64,000 bases of DNA from Undaria pinnatifida (taxonomy: Eukaryota > Sar > Phaeophyceae > Laminariales > Alariaceae): NCBI GenBank assembly GCA_012845835.1, contig JABAKD010000002.1, positions 5,764,106 through 5,828,105 of the forward strand, read 5' to 3'. This document shows, one piece after another, positions 39,201 through 42,365 of the stretch. The translations under genes and the position numbers were made by a program. The stretch's first letter is position 1. The number at the start of each line of letters is the position of its first letter. The notes under the pieces are model-generated. The model did not search any database and was not told the origin of the DNA. It saw only the letters and a program-made list of their open reading frames with translations.

Positions 39201-41803
39201 AGCAGCAGCACCACCACCATCGAAACCACCACAGGCACATCACACCAGCACCACAGCAGCAGCGCAGCAGAAGAGACAGCAGCAGAGGCGGTGGTGACCT
39301 AACGTCGCCGGCGACAGTGTACGTGCCAGATTTAAAAAATAAAGGCAAACGGCAAAACAAGACCTACCAATTCAAAATGAAACCACTTTCCAAAAATCAG
39401 AAGCCATAATGGACGCCCCTTATTTCTGATGCAGTTATTTCTGGAGCCTCAAAACTACAAAAATAATCGCCAGAAATAATCGCTCAAAATTTTTCCATAA
39501 TAGTAGGTCTTAGTAGGTAAAAAGTACAATTAATAATTGAAGTGCAAATTTCAGTAGGAGGCCCCCAGCAAGGCGGTGGAGAGCAACATGACCGCCTTAT
39601 TGGGGGAAGCAGCCTTATTCATTCCAGGCTATGAGTGCGATTTCCCAGTCACGCCAAGCGATTTTGAGTGCCTAATATCGGGATACCGCCTTATATCGGG
39701 ATACCGCCTTATATCGGGATACCGCCTTATATCGGGATACCGCCTTATTCAGACCGCCTTATATCGGGATACCGCCGGATTCAGACCGCCTTATATCGGG
39801 ATACTGCCTGACTCAGACCGCCTTATAGCGGGACCCCTACTGCAGTTGCATTCGGAACCCAGTTTTGGTGCTGCCCCGACCCAGACTGGGTGGCGTCATC
39901 TGCTTTGTTGCTGCGTTTTTGCTTGCTAATGATCTACTGGAAATTATTAGGCTTTGTGTTGTACTCTGTACGGGAGCAGCGATGACGGCATGGACACAAC
40001 TGCTGCTGTCGTCAGAAACAGTGCGCAGGTAACAGACCATGCGGCAGTGCTCCTGTTCCTACGGTACGGTCTCAGCATGCTTGCTGCCCCTGATGTTGGT
40101 TTGACGGTGTCATCTGCTGCTGTGTTGCTGTGTTGCTAGTTGCTGGCAGCCTGTTGTGCTTTGTTTTCCATTTTTGTGGTGCCGACCTGTTTCTTTTCCT
40201 TTCTTGTTACTGAATAGTCTGACGTGCTGGCTTGTACCTGGGACGTTTCTTGCTTCTTGCCCGCGTGCTCATTGCAGTTGGCATTGCACGGCCTAATCAC
40301 CTTGCTGTATTTGCAAATGTGTACTGTTGTATCTCTGTCTCGTATTTGGCGACCACAGAGCTCGACTCCCTATGACATGAAGCATCAGCACGGACACTGG
40401 TTGTGCTGAGTGTAGATGGGTGGAATGATCAGTTTAATGCGAAAACCCACACACTCAACCCCTACCATCGTAGAACGCGCCATCATTTCCCGTCAACCCA
40501 ACGGAAGAAAATGCTGAATAATTCTCGCGATAAAAAATGAAGGCACATACGGTACCAGTGGTGAGGGGGGGGGAGGAGGGCCCGCTTTGTGACCCGGGAT
40601 CTGACATACTACTGGGAGGGAGCGCGAAAGTAGTGCGAGGAAATAAATGGGATGAAGGACAAAACATGAAGTAGCACCACCCCCCTCGTTCAGCTGTCTC
40701 GCTGTACCTGGAACCTGGAACATGATACACATCGTAGTTTTTTTATGTTGTTTTGTTGTTCTCACATAATCAAGTCCGTGGTCACAGGACAGGCTCCAGC
40801 CACTTTGGAGCTGAGGAATACCCCAGGGAAGAAACACAAACCACAGGCGGTACACTCTATGGTACACGCATATATCATAGCTGACGCAATTCATGCCTCC
40901 ACCAGAAACATACAAAGGTGAAATCGGGAGTCAGCCTACGATGTGCCAGGTCCATACTGGTGCATACGTCTCACTACTCGCGCCTGGAAACACCGACTAC
41001 ACAAGTACCGCTTATTTGAAATATCATGCCAGGTGTACCAGGTAAAATGTACCTGGCACCAGGTACCGACCGTGCTTGGTTACGAAGCGCAAGCACTATC
41101 GAAAACAGACTGCGAGCTTCAGGCCCGGCGCTCTTGAGCTAAGGTTCGTACTCGCATAATGGAGCGATCATTACCCCGGCGGTTGGTTGCTGCCTCACCT
41201 CCAAGCCCGCCCCCACTCGATACTCGACCCAAAGGCTCAAGACCATAAATTGACGCACTTTTTTTTTCAAAGTAAAACGGCAACACTGCTGCAACTGCCG
41301 CTATTGAAAAAAATAATTCTCGCAGTTCATGACTGCGTATGTACCTGCTGGCTGCGCCGGGTAAGGTCGTTCGCAGCTTGAGACGACGAGACGAAAACCA
41401 ACGAAAGAAAAGATGCTTCTCATATTCCTCACTCCACCTATCATACACACAGCAGTAGTACAGCAGTACTACCGCACAGATAGTACTCGTATCATCATAT
41501 ATAACTCAGCAGTACGTATACCTGGTATATGATAGGGCAACATGACCCGGCACACACGAGAAACACCAACCAGGCGGCTGTACCTACTCCTCTCTTTGCG
41601 ACCTAGTCGTTTTGGTTCGGCGTGCGGTCGGTATGTGCTCGCACGATAGGTTGCAGAATTTACAGCAGGTTTACAGCACTGACCTGCTCCAGGGCCGAGT
41701 TGGAACAAAGCCGGATCTCCTGGATAAAGTTGTGAAGACCTCGCGGCTGATTGGCCCCCTGCACCCCCCCCAGCGCCTCCGACAGCACCTGCTTCACGTT
41801 CAT
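2145..41803 (-). CDS. AP2A: AP-2 complex subunit alpha (alpha-adaptin), 25 exons
   Basis: Large subunit of the AP-2 clathrin adaptor, which binds PIP2-rich plasma membrane, cargo and accessory proteins during endocytosis. CDS is the complement of join(2145..2446, 2908..3052, 5094..5204, 8922..9014, 11869..11973, 12284..13059, 13461..13647, 14518..14764, 16156..16223, 17610..17708, 18319..18450, 19719..19832, 20687..20792, 21545..21729, 22963..23070, 23406..23474, 26280..26354, 27717..27881, 28277..28408, 29174..29302, 31741..31803, 32965..33088, 35032..35121, 35791..35870, 41684..41803). All 25 phases agree and sum to 3,825 nt: 1,274 residues plus stop. The trunk (1-619) follows plant and animal alpha-adaptins without gaps. 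The RKKYVWK segment (65-71) matches the PIP2-binding lysine patch. The hinge (620 to about 1000) is Gly/Asn/Gln-rich and carries a DDLLG motif. The ear (about 1000-1274) keeps the platform Trp (W1136). The family is usually 940-1,010 residues; the excess is hinge. It lies head-to-head with the V-ATPase F gene. Confidence 0.95.
2540..2890. repeat. CAAA and CCAA microsatellite
   Basis: About 2565-2645 is a near-perfect CAAA tetramer run; 2645-2890 is an imperfect CCAA/CCCAA run. It lies in intron 24 of AP-2 alpha, between exons 24 and 25. The long open frames on both strands here are repeat artefacts. Confidence 0.95.
2908..3052 (-). CDS. AP2A: AP-2 alpha exon 24, ear platform (residues 1127-1175)
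   Basis: Encodes [13 protein letters not shown], matching the DFFQRWKQL platform segment with the Trp kept (W1136). The second Phe is replaced by Ala. Acceptor GTGCAG, ends in phase 1 at GG|GTGAGT. Confidence 0.92.
3320..3592 (-). mobile_element. SINE-like element with tRNA-type promoter (copy 1)
   Basis: On the minus strand it has GGTGGCGTTTCAGG (A-box-like) and GAGTTCGAATCCC (perfect B-box core), then a body matching 43955-44215. Shared body motifs include CGTATAAATTCGT, TGCACAAAT, GCGGAAAGCGCGAGAGCGTG and GTGACCACGGCTTGTCCAGA. About 250 bp, in intron 23. Confidence 0.65.
3596..3800 (+). mobile_element. A-tailed SINE-like element, family B (copy 1)
   Basis: Body runs from GCGCTGCCGGAGTAGTAACG to CATCCGCCGGAGGATAAA, ending in an A-rich stretch. 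The same body occurs at 27555-27655, 30925-31110 (minus) and 37708-37880. It abuts the tRNA-type element at 3320-3592 tail to tail. Confidence 0.65.
5094..5204 (-). CDS. AP2A: AP-2 alpha exon 23, ear (residues 1090-1126)
   Basis: Encodes [20 protein letters not shown] then FLEPLQ, matching the F-x-Y-G-G...LP-(I/A)-T-x-(N/C)-KF-(F/L)-(Q/E)P block. Acceptor GCGTAG, donor GTGAGA. Confidence 0.92.
5400..6190. repeat. Repeated 'TTACAGCTGGAAACCC' dispersed element cluster
   Basis: Four or more tandem-like copies carry the motifs ACACCTCTACCGTA, CGCCTT(T/C)ACAGCT, GGAAA(T/C)CCT and GGGGGCTCTAAAG. Related copies occur at 9105-9440, 16530-16620, 30640-30725, 33410-33500, 37310-37400, 38100-38430 and 60390-60620. 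Non-coding, in intron 22. Confidence 0.7.
6727..6845 (-). repeat. Decayed copy of AP-2 alpha exon 22 with its 5' splice region
   Basis: Reads like exon 22 from LGGRA on (GTGGAAGAGCCCA shared), then diverges with small indels. It continues past the exon-intron junction into sequence matching true intron 22 (GGGCGGTGGGCGG). A GTGAGG-like donor remains. It lies in intron 22, about 2.1 kb from the true exon, beside duplicated flanking DNA (6975-7140 matches 8530-8715). Confidence 0.75.
7291..7332 (+). repeat. Poly-G run of 42
   Basis: An uninterrupted G tract within a G-rich stretch in intron 22. Similar G or C runs of more than 15 occur elsewhere; length may be inexact in the assembly. Confidence 0.9.
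7970..8285. repeat. Two-copy tandem repeat of about 185 bp
   Basis: The block CCATGACTTTACCGTG(T/C)CGATGTGGGGCTCTGAGG...CACCACCATTGAG(T/C)ACGAGGGGGAGA is present twice (about 7968-8100 and 8148-8280). Confidence 0.8.
8922..9014 (-). CDS. AP2A: AP-2 alpha exon 22, ear (residues 1059-1089)
   Basis: Encodes [20 protein letters not shown], matching the GGAQVQQV-x-N-(I/F)EC beta strand. Acceptor GACAG, donor CAG|GTAAGG. A decayed copy lies at about 6727-6845. Confidence 0.9.
9105..9460. repeat. Four-copy repeat of a dispersed-element end
   Basis: The unit GGAATTAGTATGGGA..ATTTCGGGGCTCT..AGAGGTATGA(T/C)CC.GGCCGAAAAAT..CTTTTCACAATCGTTCTT recurs about four times with a period near 115 bp. Confidence 0.75.
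10424..10666 (-). pseudogene. Degenerate open frame, unknown family
   Basis: The minus strand begins [20 protein letters not shown], has one in-frame TAG after 26 codons, then continues about 53 codons including [20 protein letters not shown]. After the final stop a shifted frame continues ([16 protein letters not shown]). It looks like a broken gene or mobile-element fragment in intron 21. I do not recognise the family. Confidence 0.25.
10908..11322. repeat. TAG trinucleotide microsatellite, about 415 bp
   Basis: Nearly uninterrupted TAG/GTA repeats with scattered GTG, CAG and GAG variants. Open frames of single amino acids here are artefacts. Confidence 0.97.
11401..11832. mobile_element. 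TIR element with CAGTAGG ends and an internal 34-bp minisatellite
   Basis: Left end CAGTAGG, right end CCTACTG (inverted). Both this element and 39552-39842 begin internally with AGCAACATGACCGCCTTATTGG and carry a tandem unit CCGCCTTATATCGGGATA..TATTCAGA (about 8 copies here). It ends 37 bp from the exon 21 donor. No transposase frame. Confidence 0.7.
11869..11973 (-). CDS. AP2A: AP-2 alpha exon 21, ear (residues 1024-1058)
   Basis: Encodes [20 protein letters not shown], matching (L/I)QIG(L/I)K-x-E(F/W)R-x-x-x-GR(M/L)-x-(F/L). Donor GTACGT; a TIR element ends about 37 bp beyond it. Confidence 0.93.
12175..12237. repeat. AAC microsatellite
   Basis: About 20 AAC units in intron 20, next to the Asn-rich exon 20 but in the opposite strand sense. 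Confidence 0.9.
12284..13059 (-). CDS. AP2A: AP-2 alpha exon 20, Gln/Asn/Gly-rich hinge and ear start (765-1023)
   Basis: The largest exon (776 nt). Poly-Gln blocks with interspersed Tyr and Pro come first, then an Asn-rich segment (residues about 850-910), then a Gly-rich segment. It ends [20 protein letters not shown], matching the family's GVLFEN at the start of the ear. Phase 1 in, phase 0 out at AAG|GTTTGC. The composition is prion-like. Confidence 0.9.
13379..13405 (+). repeat. Poly-C run
   Basis: An uninterrupted C run of about 27 in intron 19. Confidence 0.85.
13461..13647 (-). CDS. AP2A: AP-2 alpha exon 19, hinge (residues 703-765)
   Basis: Begins [12 protein letters not shown]; the DLLG motif also occurs in animal and plant alpha hinges. 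Then Asn/Gln-rich and Gly-rich sequence. Acceptor CCCCAG, ends in phase 1 at CAG|GTGAAG. Confidence 0.83.
13990..14470. repeat. GACAA pentanucleotide array
   Basis: About 75 GACAA units, interrupted near 14341-14370 by GAAAA units and flanked right by GCCAA units (14430-14475). It lies in intron 18. The hundreds of open codons on either strand are repeat artefacts. Confidence 0.97.
14518..14764 (-). CDS. AP2A: AP-2 alpha exon 18, hinge (residues 620-702)
   Basis: The frame is fixed by exon 17 (phase 2). It begins [12 protein letters not shown] and turns Gly/Glu/Ser-rich, ending EEPPPQ at CAG|GTGCGT. Low-complexity linker with no domain. A roughly 400-bp GACAA microsatellite lies just downstream in the intron. 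Slightly less certain than trunk exons because there is no homology to check it. Confidence 0.82.
16156..16223 (-). CDS. AP2A: AP-2 alpha exon 17 (residues 598-620)
   Basis: Encodes [20 protein letters not shown], matching (V/L)-x-EMP-x-FPERES at the trunk-hinge border. Ends in phase 2 at GAG|GTGCGC. Confidence 0.94.
16330..17600 (-). repeat. Minisatellite array containing repeated 3' edges of AP-2 alpha exon 16
   Basis: Copies of the exon 16 end (CTCGAGCT..CCGG..ATGG..TCGACGTC..GAAGAG) recur at about 17390-17425, 17205-17260, 17128-17145, 16900-16975 and 16335-16385. Between them is a roughly 30-bp unit with core CGTAATTACCGCCCAACGAA, which also matches the start of intron 16. One copy, read on the minus strand, still encodes [14 protein letters not shown]; another encodes [14 protein letters not shown]. 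Confidence 0.8.
17610..17708 (-). CDS. AP2A: AP-2 alpha exon 16 (residues 565-597)
   Basis: Encodes [20 protein letters not shown] then [13 protein letters not shown], matching the (D/E)-(V/L)-E-(L/I)-QQRAVEY(L/F) block near the trunk end. Donor GAG|GTAACT. It is followed by a long array containing copies of its own 3' edge. Confidence 0.93.
18050..18240. repeat. Degenerate repeat of GGAGCAACGGAGC type
   Basis: A 15-20 bp unit (GCGG.G.AACGGAGC.AAG) recurs about eight times in intron 15. Confidence 0.6.
18319..18450 (-). CDS. AP2A: AP-2 alpha exon 15 (residues 521-564)
   Basis: Encodes [20 protein letters not shown] and [15 protein letters not shown], matching the (T/I)-x-x-LLSTY-(A/I)-K block. 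Donor CAA|GTGACG. Confidence 0.94.
18600..19250. repeat. CCAA-rich degenerate low-complexity tract
   Basis: Imperfect ACCAACCAA repeats with point changes throughout, in intron 14. No coding sequence recognised. Confidence 0.8.
19540..19720. repeat. CCAA microsatellite
   Basis: An AACCAACCA run that directly abuts the 3' end of exon 14 (19719). Confidence 0.9.
19719..19832 (-). CDS. AP2A: AP-2 alpha exon 14 (residues 483-520)
   Basis: Encodes [20 protein letters not shown] and [15 protein letters not shown], matching the HE-x-(L/M)VKV(G/S)-(G/A)YILGE(F/Y)G signature. Donor GTTCGG. Confidence 0.96.
19855..20330. repeat. GGTAG pentanucleotide array (interstitial)
   Basis: TAGGG pentamers, perfect around 19896-19948 and imperfect elsewhere. 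It lies between exons 13 and 14 of a gene, so it is not a telomere end. Confidence 0.92.
20687..20792 (-). CDS. AP2A: AP-2 alpha exon 13 (residues 447-482), GC donor
   Basis: Encodes [18 protein letters not shown] and [15 protein letters not shown], matching WYVD-x-(I/M)L and W-(Y/F)-R(V/I)(I/V)Q(I/F)VTN. The exon ends CAG|GCGAGG. A nearby GT donor would put exon 14 out of frame, so the intron appears to be GC-AG. Confidence 0.92.
21325..21385 (-). repeat. Decayed copy of the 3' part of AP-2 alpha exon 12
   Basis: The minus strand reads [18 protein letters not shown], against true exon 12 [17 protein letters not shown]. The donor GT of the true exon is lost here. It lies in intron 12, about 160 bp downstream of the real exon. 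Confidence 0.85.
21545..21729 (-). CDS. AP2A: AP-2 alpha exon 12 (residues 386-447)
   Basis: Encodes [20 protein letters not shown] and [20 protein letters not shown], matching the [12 protein letters not shown] and REE-x-x-LK-x-AILAEK signatures almost exactly. Ends inside a Trp codon (TG|G). Partial decayed copies occur in the introns on both sides. Confidence 0.97.
22040..22365. repeat. Local duplication of about 90 bp
   Basis: GGTCGAAAAATATCGTCGCAAAAAAAGAAGTCAAACCCGGAAATATT-type sequence occurs twice (about 22222-22275 and 22308-22360), in intron 11. Confidence 0.85.
22508..22566 (-). repeat. Decayed copy of the 5' part of AP-2 alpha exon 12
   Basis: The minus strand reads [19 protein letters not shown], against [19 protein letters not shown] in the true exon. 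An AG acceptor-like dinucleotide immediately precedes GATGCGG, as in the real exon. It lies in intron 11, about 780 bp upstream of the real exon. Confidence 0.85.
22963..23070 (-). CDS. AP2A: AP-2 alpha exon 11 (residues 350-385)
   Basis: Encodes [20 protein letters not shown], the [10 protein letters not shown]-x-M signature of alpha-adaptins, then [13 protein letters not shown]. Donor GTATAC. Confidence 0.97.
23406..23474 (-). CDS. AP2A: AP-2 alpha exon 10 (residues 327-349)
   Basis: Encodes [17 protein letters not shown], matching the helix before EPN(I/L)RYL. Acceptor TTTCAG, donor GTAAGC; 69 nt, phase 0. Confidence 0.94.
23813..24067. repeat. Dispersed repeat, about 250 bp (copy 1 of 2)
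   Basis: Matches 34594-34850: TAGCCCCCCC.ACT..TCTTCAACGAAA..GCCGGT, then CTCCCGG.CGTA, then GTGTCGAGCAGCCATGAAAC and GGCTGGTTTGGG..G. Non-coding, in intron 9. Confidence 0.75.
24755..25105. repeat. CAACAA/CCACAA microsatellite
   Basis: About 350 bp of AAC trinucleotides with CCA and CCG variants, in intron 9. Confidence 0.95.
25500..26115. repeat. Three-copy tandem repeat, period about 207 bp
   Basis: The unit contains GAACATACGCTTTTCTTGCC, GTGGGTTGGTTGGTTGGCCTT and CAATACCATTTTACCTC and is nearly identical in three copies. The period is a multiple of three, so a 345-codon plus-strand frame stays open. It lies within intron 9. A diverged relative lies at 32455-32560. Confidence 0.92.
26280..26354 (-). 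CDS. AP2A: AP-2 alpha exon 9 (residues 302-326)
   Basis: Encodes [20 protein letters not shown], matching the NVNK(N/S)NA-x-H-(A/C)-(V/I)LFEA block. Acceptor GTGCAG, donor GTAAGT. Confidence 0.95.
27555..27655 (+). mobile_element. A-tailed SINE-like element, family B (5'-truncated copy 2)
   Basis: From GCGTATGAAAATACGTGGAA to CCATCCGCCGGAGGATG, followed by a run of about 28 A. In intron 8, about 60 bp from exon 8. Confidence 0.7.
27717..27881 (-). CDS. AP2A: AP-2 alpha exon 8 (residues 247-301)
   Basis: Encodes [20 protein letters not shown], matching the YTYYG-x-P-(S/A)PWL-x-VK-x-(L/M)R-x-LQ block, then [17 protein letters not shown]. Donor GAG|GTTAGA. Confidence 0.96.
27990..28135. repeat. 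GGGGT pentanucleotide array
   Basis: About 26 GGGGT units, almost perfect, in intron 7. Confidence 0.97.
28277..28408 (-). CDS. AP2A: AP-2 alpha exon 7 (residues 203-246)
   Basis: Encodes [19 protein letters not shown], matching (Q/H)LL(D/N)(E/D)-x-(D/H)LGV(L/V)T-x-x-(T/M)SL. Phase 0 on both sides, donor GTGAGC. Confidence 0.95.
28500..29100. repeat. ACC/AAC-rich degenerate low-complexity tract
   Basis: Irregular CACCAACAC-type triplets across about 600 bp of intron 6. Long open frames here are compositional. Confidence 0.85.
29174..29302 (-). CDS. AP2A: AP-2 alpha exon 6 (residues 160-202)
   Basis: Encodes [10 protein letters not shown], then [17 protein letters not shown], the very conserved V(R/K)(K/Q)-(K/S)-AALCLLRL(F/Y)R signature. 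Donor ATG|GTGAGA. Confidence 0.96.
29347..29475 (-). mobile_element. Fragment of a roughly 490-bp dispersed element
   Basis: The minus strand matches the 3' end of the copies at 49318-49822 and 59758-60245: GGTGCAAGCAATG.CTGCCTGG, CGTGCTCCG, CTATGGTCATACGACTA and CGGCCATGCA. Confidence 0.75.
30274..30366. repeat. Inverted repeat (hairpin) with about 30-bp arms
   Basis: Left arm 30274-30303 (TGGCTGAGGCAGGGTAAG..) pairs with right arm 30336-30366 (..CTTACCCTGCCTCAAGCCA) with few mismatches. The right arm plus about 12 bp is repeated again at 30381-30412. Confidence 0.85.
30925..31110 (-). mobile_element. A-tailed SINE-like element, family B (copy 3)
   Basis: The same body in minus orientation, with two T-runs (30906-30932) representing its A tail. 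It contains CATCCGCCGGAGGATT, ACGTGGAAGTGTGGTGAGCTT and CAGCTCACGCTGTC on the element strand. Confidence 0.75.
31741..31803 (-). CDS. AP2A: AP-2 alpha exon 5 (residues 139-159)
   Basis: Encodes [20 protein letters not shown], matching the plant alpha-adaptin block (LALT-x-VGNIGG-x-x-x-AE-x-LAP). Acceptor ..GTGCAG, donor GTAAGT; 63 nt, phase 0 both sides. Confidence 0.93.
31922..32872 (-). repeat. Three decayed copies of the 3' end of AP-2 alpha exon 4
   Basis: Minus-strand reads are [14 protein letters not shown] at 31922-31985, [16 protein letters not shown] at 32105-32170, and [13 protein letters not shown] at 32815-32872; the true exon has [15 protein letters not shown]. Two keep a GTTGGT-like donor. 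The intron sequence after each donor is also partly shared, so the unit spans the exon-intron junction. Confidence 0.8.
32965..33088 (-). CDS. AP2A: AP-2 alpha exon 4 (residues 97-138)
   Basis: Encodes [15 protein letters not shown] and [16 protein letters not shown], matching the Y-x-EK-x-GY and (V/I)-N-(S/A)-(I/V)-(R/K)-ND helices. Donor is CAG|GTTGGT. Three decayed copies of its 3' end lie downstream in intron 4. Confidence 0.95.
33500..34330. other. Unassigned unique-looking sequence in intron 3
   Basis: Open frames occur on both strands (for example plus 33549-33827), and there are several near-palindromes around 33655-33840 (GATCTTCCACGGAAGATC; TCTAGATCGTGATCTA). No family recognised; possibly a decayed mobile element. 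It ends in an A run near 34295. Confidence 0.3.
34594..34850. repeat. Dispersed repeat, about 250 bp (copy 2 of 2)
   Basis: Partner of 23813-24067, in intron 3. Confidence 0.75.
35032..35121 (-). CDS. AP2A: AP-2 alpha exon 3 (residues 67-97)
   Basis: Encodes [20 protein letters not shown], matching the KYV-x-K and G-x-(D/E)IDFGHME signature. With exon 2 it completes the basic patch for membrane phosphoinositide. Phase 2 in and out. Confidence 0.95.
35791..35870 (-). CDS. AP2A: AP-2 alpha exon 2 (residues 41-67)
   Basis: Encodes [14 protein letters not shown] and then SSYNRK, the family's RV-x-KELANIR-x-KF and Y-x-x-KK block. Acceptor ..TTTCAG, donor GTGAGA; ends in phase 2. The 5.8-kb intron 1 lies upstream. 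Confidence 0.93.
36779..36945. mobile_element. MITE-like element with TIRs and TA target duplication
   Basis: 167 bp bounded by CAGTAGGTGGCCCTATA on the left and its inverse on the right; about 27 of the first 30 bases pair. TA flanks both sides (36777-36778, 36946-36947). No coding capacity. TA duplication and CAGT ends suggest the Tc1/mariner/pogo superfamily. In intron 1. Confidence 0.85.
37040..37245. repeat. Two copies of the GCAGCTTGCAAA dispersed repeat
   Basis: About 80-bp units at 37050-37120 and 37165-37240: GCAGCTTGCAAAGAT.AGTATTGACC, CGTC(G/C)AACTCAC.GCTGA, then T-rich. Other copies: 6975-7055 (minus), 8530-8625 (minus), 21985-22050, 33190-33270, 37570-37622 (minus) and 45745-45805. 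Confidence 0.75.
37708..37880 (+). mobile_element. A-tailed SINE-like element, family B (copy 4)
   Basis: Starts GCGCTGCCGGAGTAGTAACG and ends CATCCGCCTGAAGATAAAGG then A-rich; otherwise as the copy at 3596-3800. Confidence 0.75.
38570..39540. mobile_element. TIR element carrying two 221-bp direct repeats
   Basis: Left flank TATTATGG.GAATATTTTCATCGATTATTTCT is inverted on the right (from about 39500) with about 75% identity. Sub-terminal TTATTTCTG/CAGAAATAA motifs recur on both sides. The interior is a direct repeat (38869-39085 and 39090-39309) beginning CTGCTGTACACGTCAC. No transposase. In intron 1. Confidence 0.6.
39552..39842. mobile_element. TIR element with CAGTAGG ends and an internal minisatellite (copy 2)
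   Basis: 291 bp. Left CAGTAGGAGGCCCCC, right inverse CAGTAGGGGTCCC. The interior shares AACATGACCGCCTTATTGGG and the CCGCCTTATATCGGGATA repeats with 11401-11832. No coding capacity. Confidence 0.75.
41684..41803 (-). CDS. AP2A: AP-2 alpha exon 1 (residues 1-40), start codon
   Basis: ATG at 41803-41801. After about 20 extra residues comes [16 protein letters not shown], matching the family N-terminus (RGL-x-x-FI-x-x-IR-x-C). It ends in phase 0 at CAG|GTCAGT. No other in-frame ATG precedes the conserved block, so this start is preferred. Confidence 0.9.
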
Positions 41804-42323
41804 ACTTCCCCGACCACGTCACCCGGCTCCCCTTCTCACCACCCGCCCCTCCCTCCGCCCCTGTCTGCTCTCTCTCCCTGCTGTGAACTCTTGAAAATGG
41901 ACGTCCTTTACTCGACAAGAGATAGAAACAGTCAAAAGTTCCACGGAATCTGATGTCGCCGGAGCGTGCGGCGTCCGGGAGTCACAATTGGCGTCCGGAA
42001 TATTTTGCTACAACTTTCTGCGCCTTCACGAACACGCGATTAGGTGAGCTCGCTGCCGCTTCTGTGTCTGCTGGCTGCTCACAGCTGCTGCTTTGAGGCT
42101 GTGATGAGCAACAAACGAAAATTCTTGCATTTACAGCGAACGGACTCAGGAGTTCAACACAATTGTTTGGGCGTTTTGATGCATGGGAAACGGGAGATAA
42201 GCTTCAGCGAACACACAACGTGTTGCACCTGCCATCGGAACATCTGAGGACGAAGTAGGGACGTAGAGGGTAAAGAAGGCGAAACACTCCTAAGTTAAGC
42301 TTCTACGGCAACCGCTCGCGAGT
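41804..42323. promoter_or_regulatory. Head-to-head intergenic region, probable bidirectional promoter
   Basis: 520 bp separate the start codons of AP-2 alpha (minus) and V-ATPase F (plus). It must hold both 5' UTRs and promoters. A CCAAT pentamer in minus orientation lies at 41987-41991, and the motif GGCGTCCGG occurs twice (about 41970 and 41990). No TATA box is evident. The role is inferred from geometry. Confidence 0.55.
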
Positions 42324-42365
42324 ATGGACGAGTCCGGGAAGCTGATTGCCATCATCGGGGACGAG
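42324..42365 (+). CDS. VMA7: V-ATPase F exon 1 (residues 1-14)
   Basis: ATG at 42324; encodes MDESGKLIAIIGDE and ends in phase 0 at GAG|GTGAGC. Confidence 0.96.

Noticed and set aside
38801-39409. 202-codon plus-strand Gln/His-rich frame
   Set aside because: Composed of the two 221-bp direct repeats of a TIR element inside intron 1; no family match or splice context.
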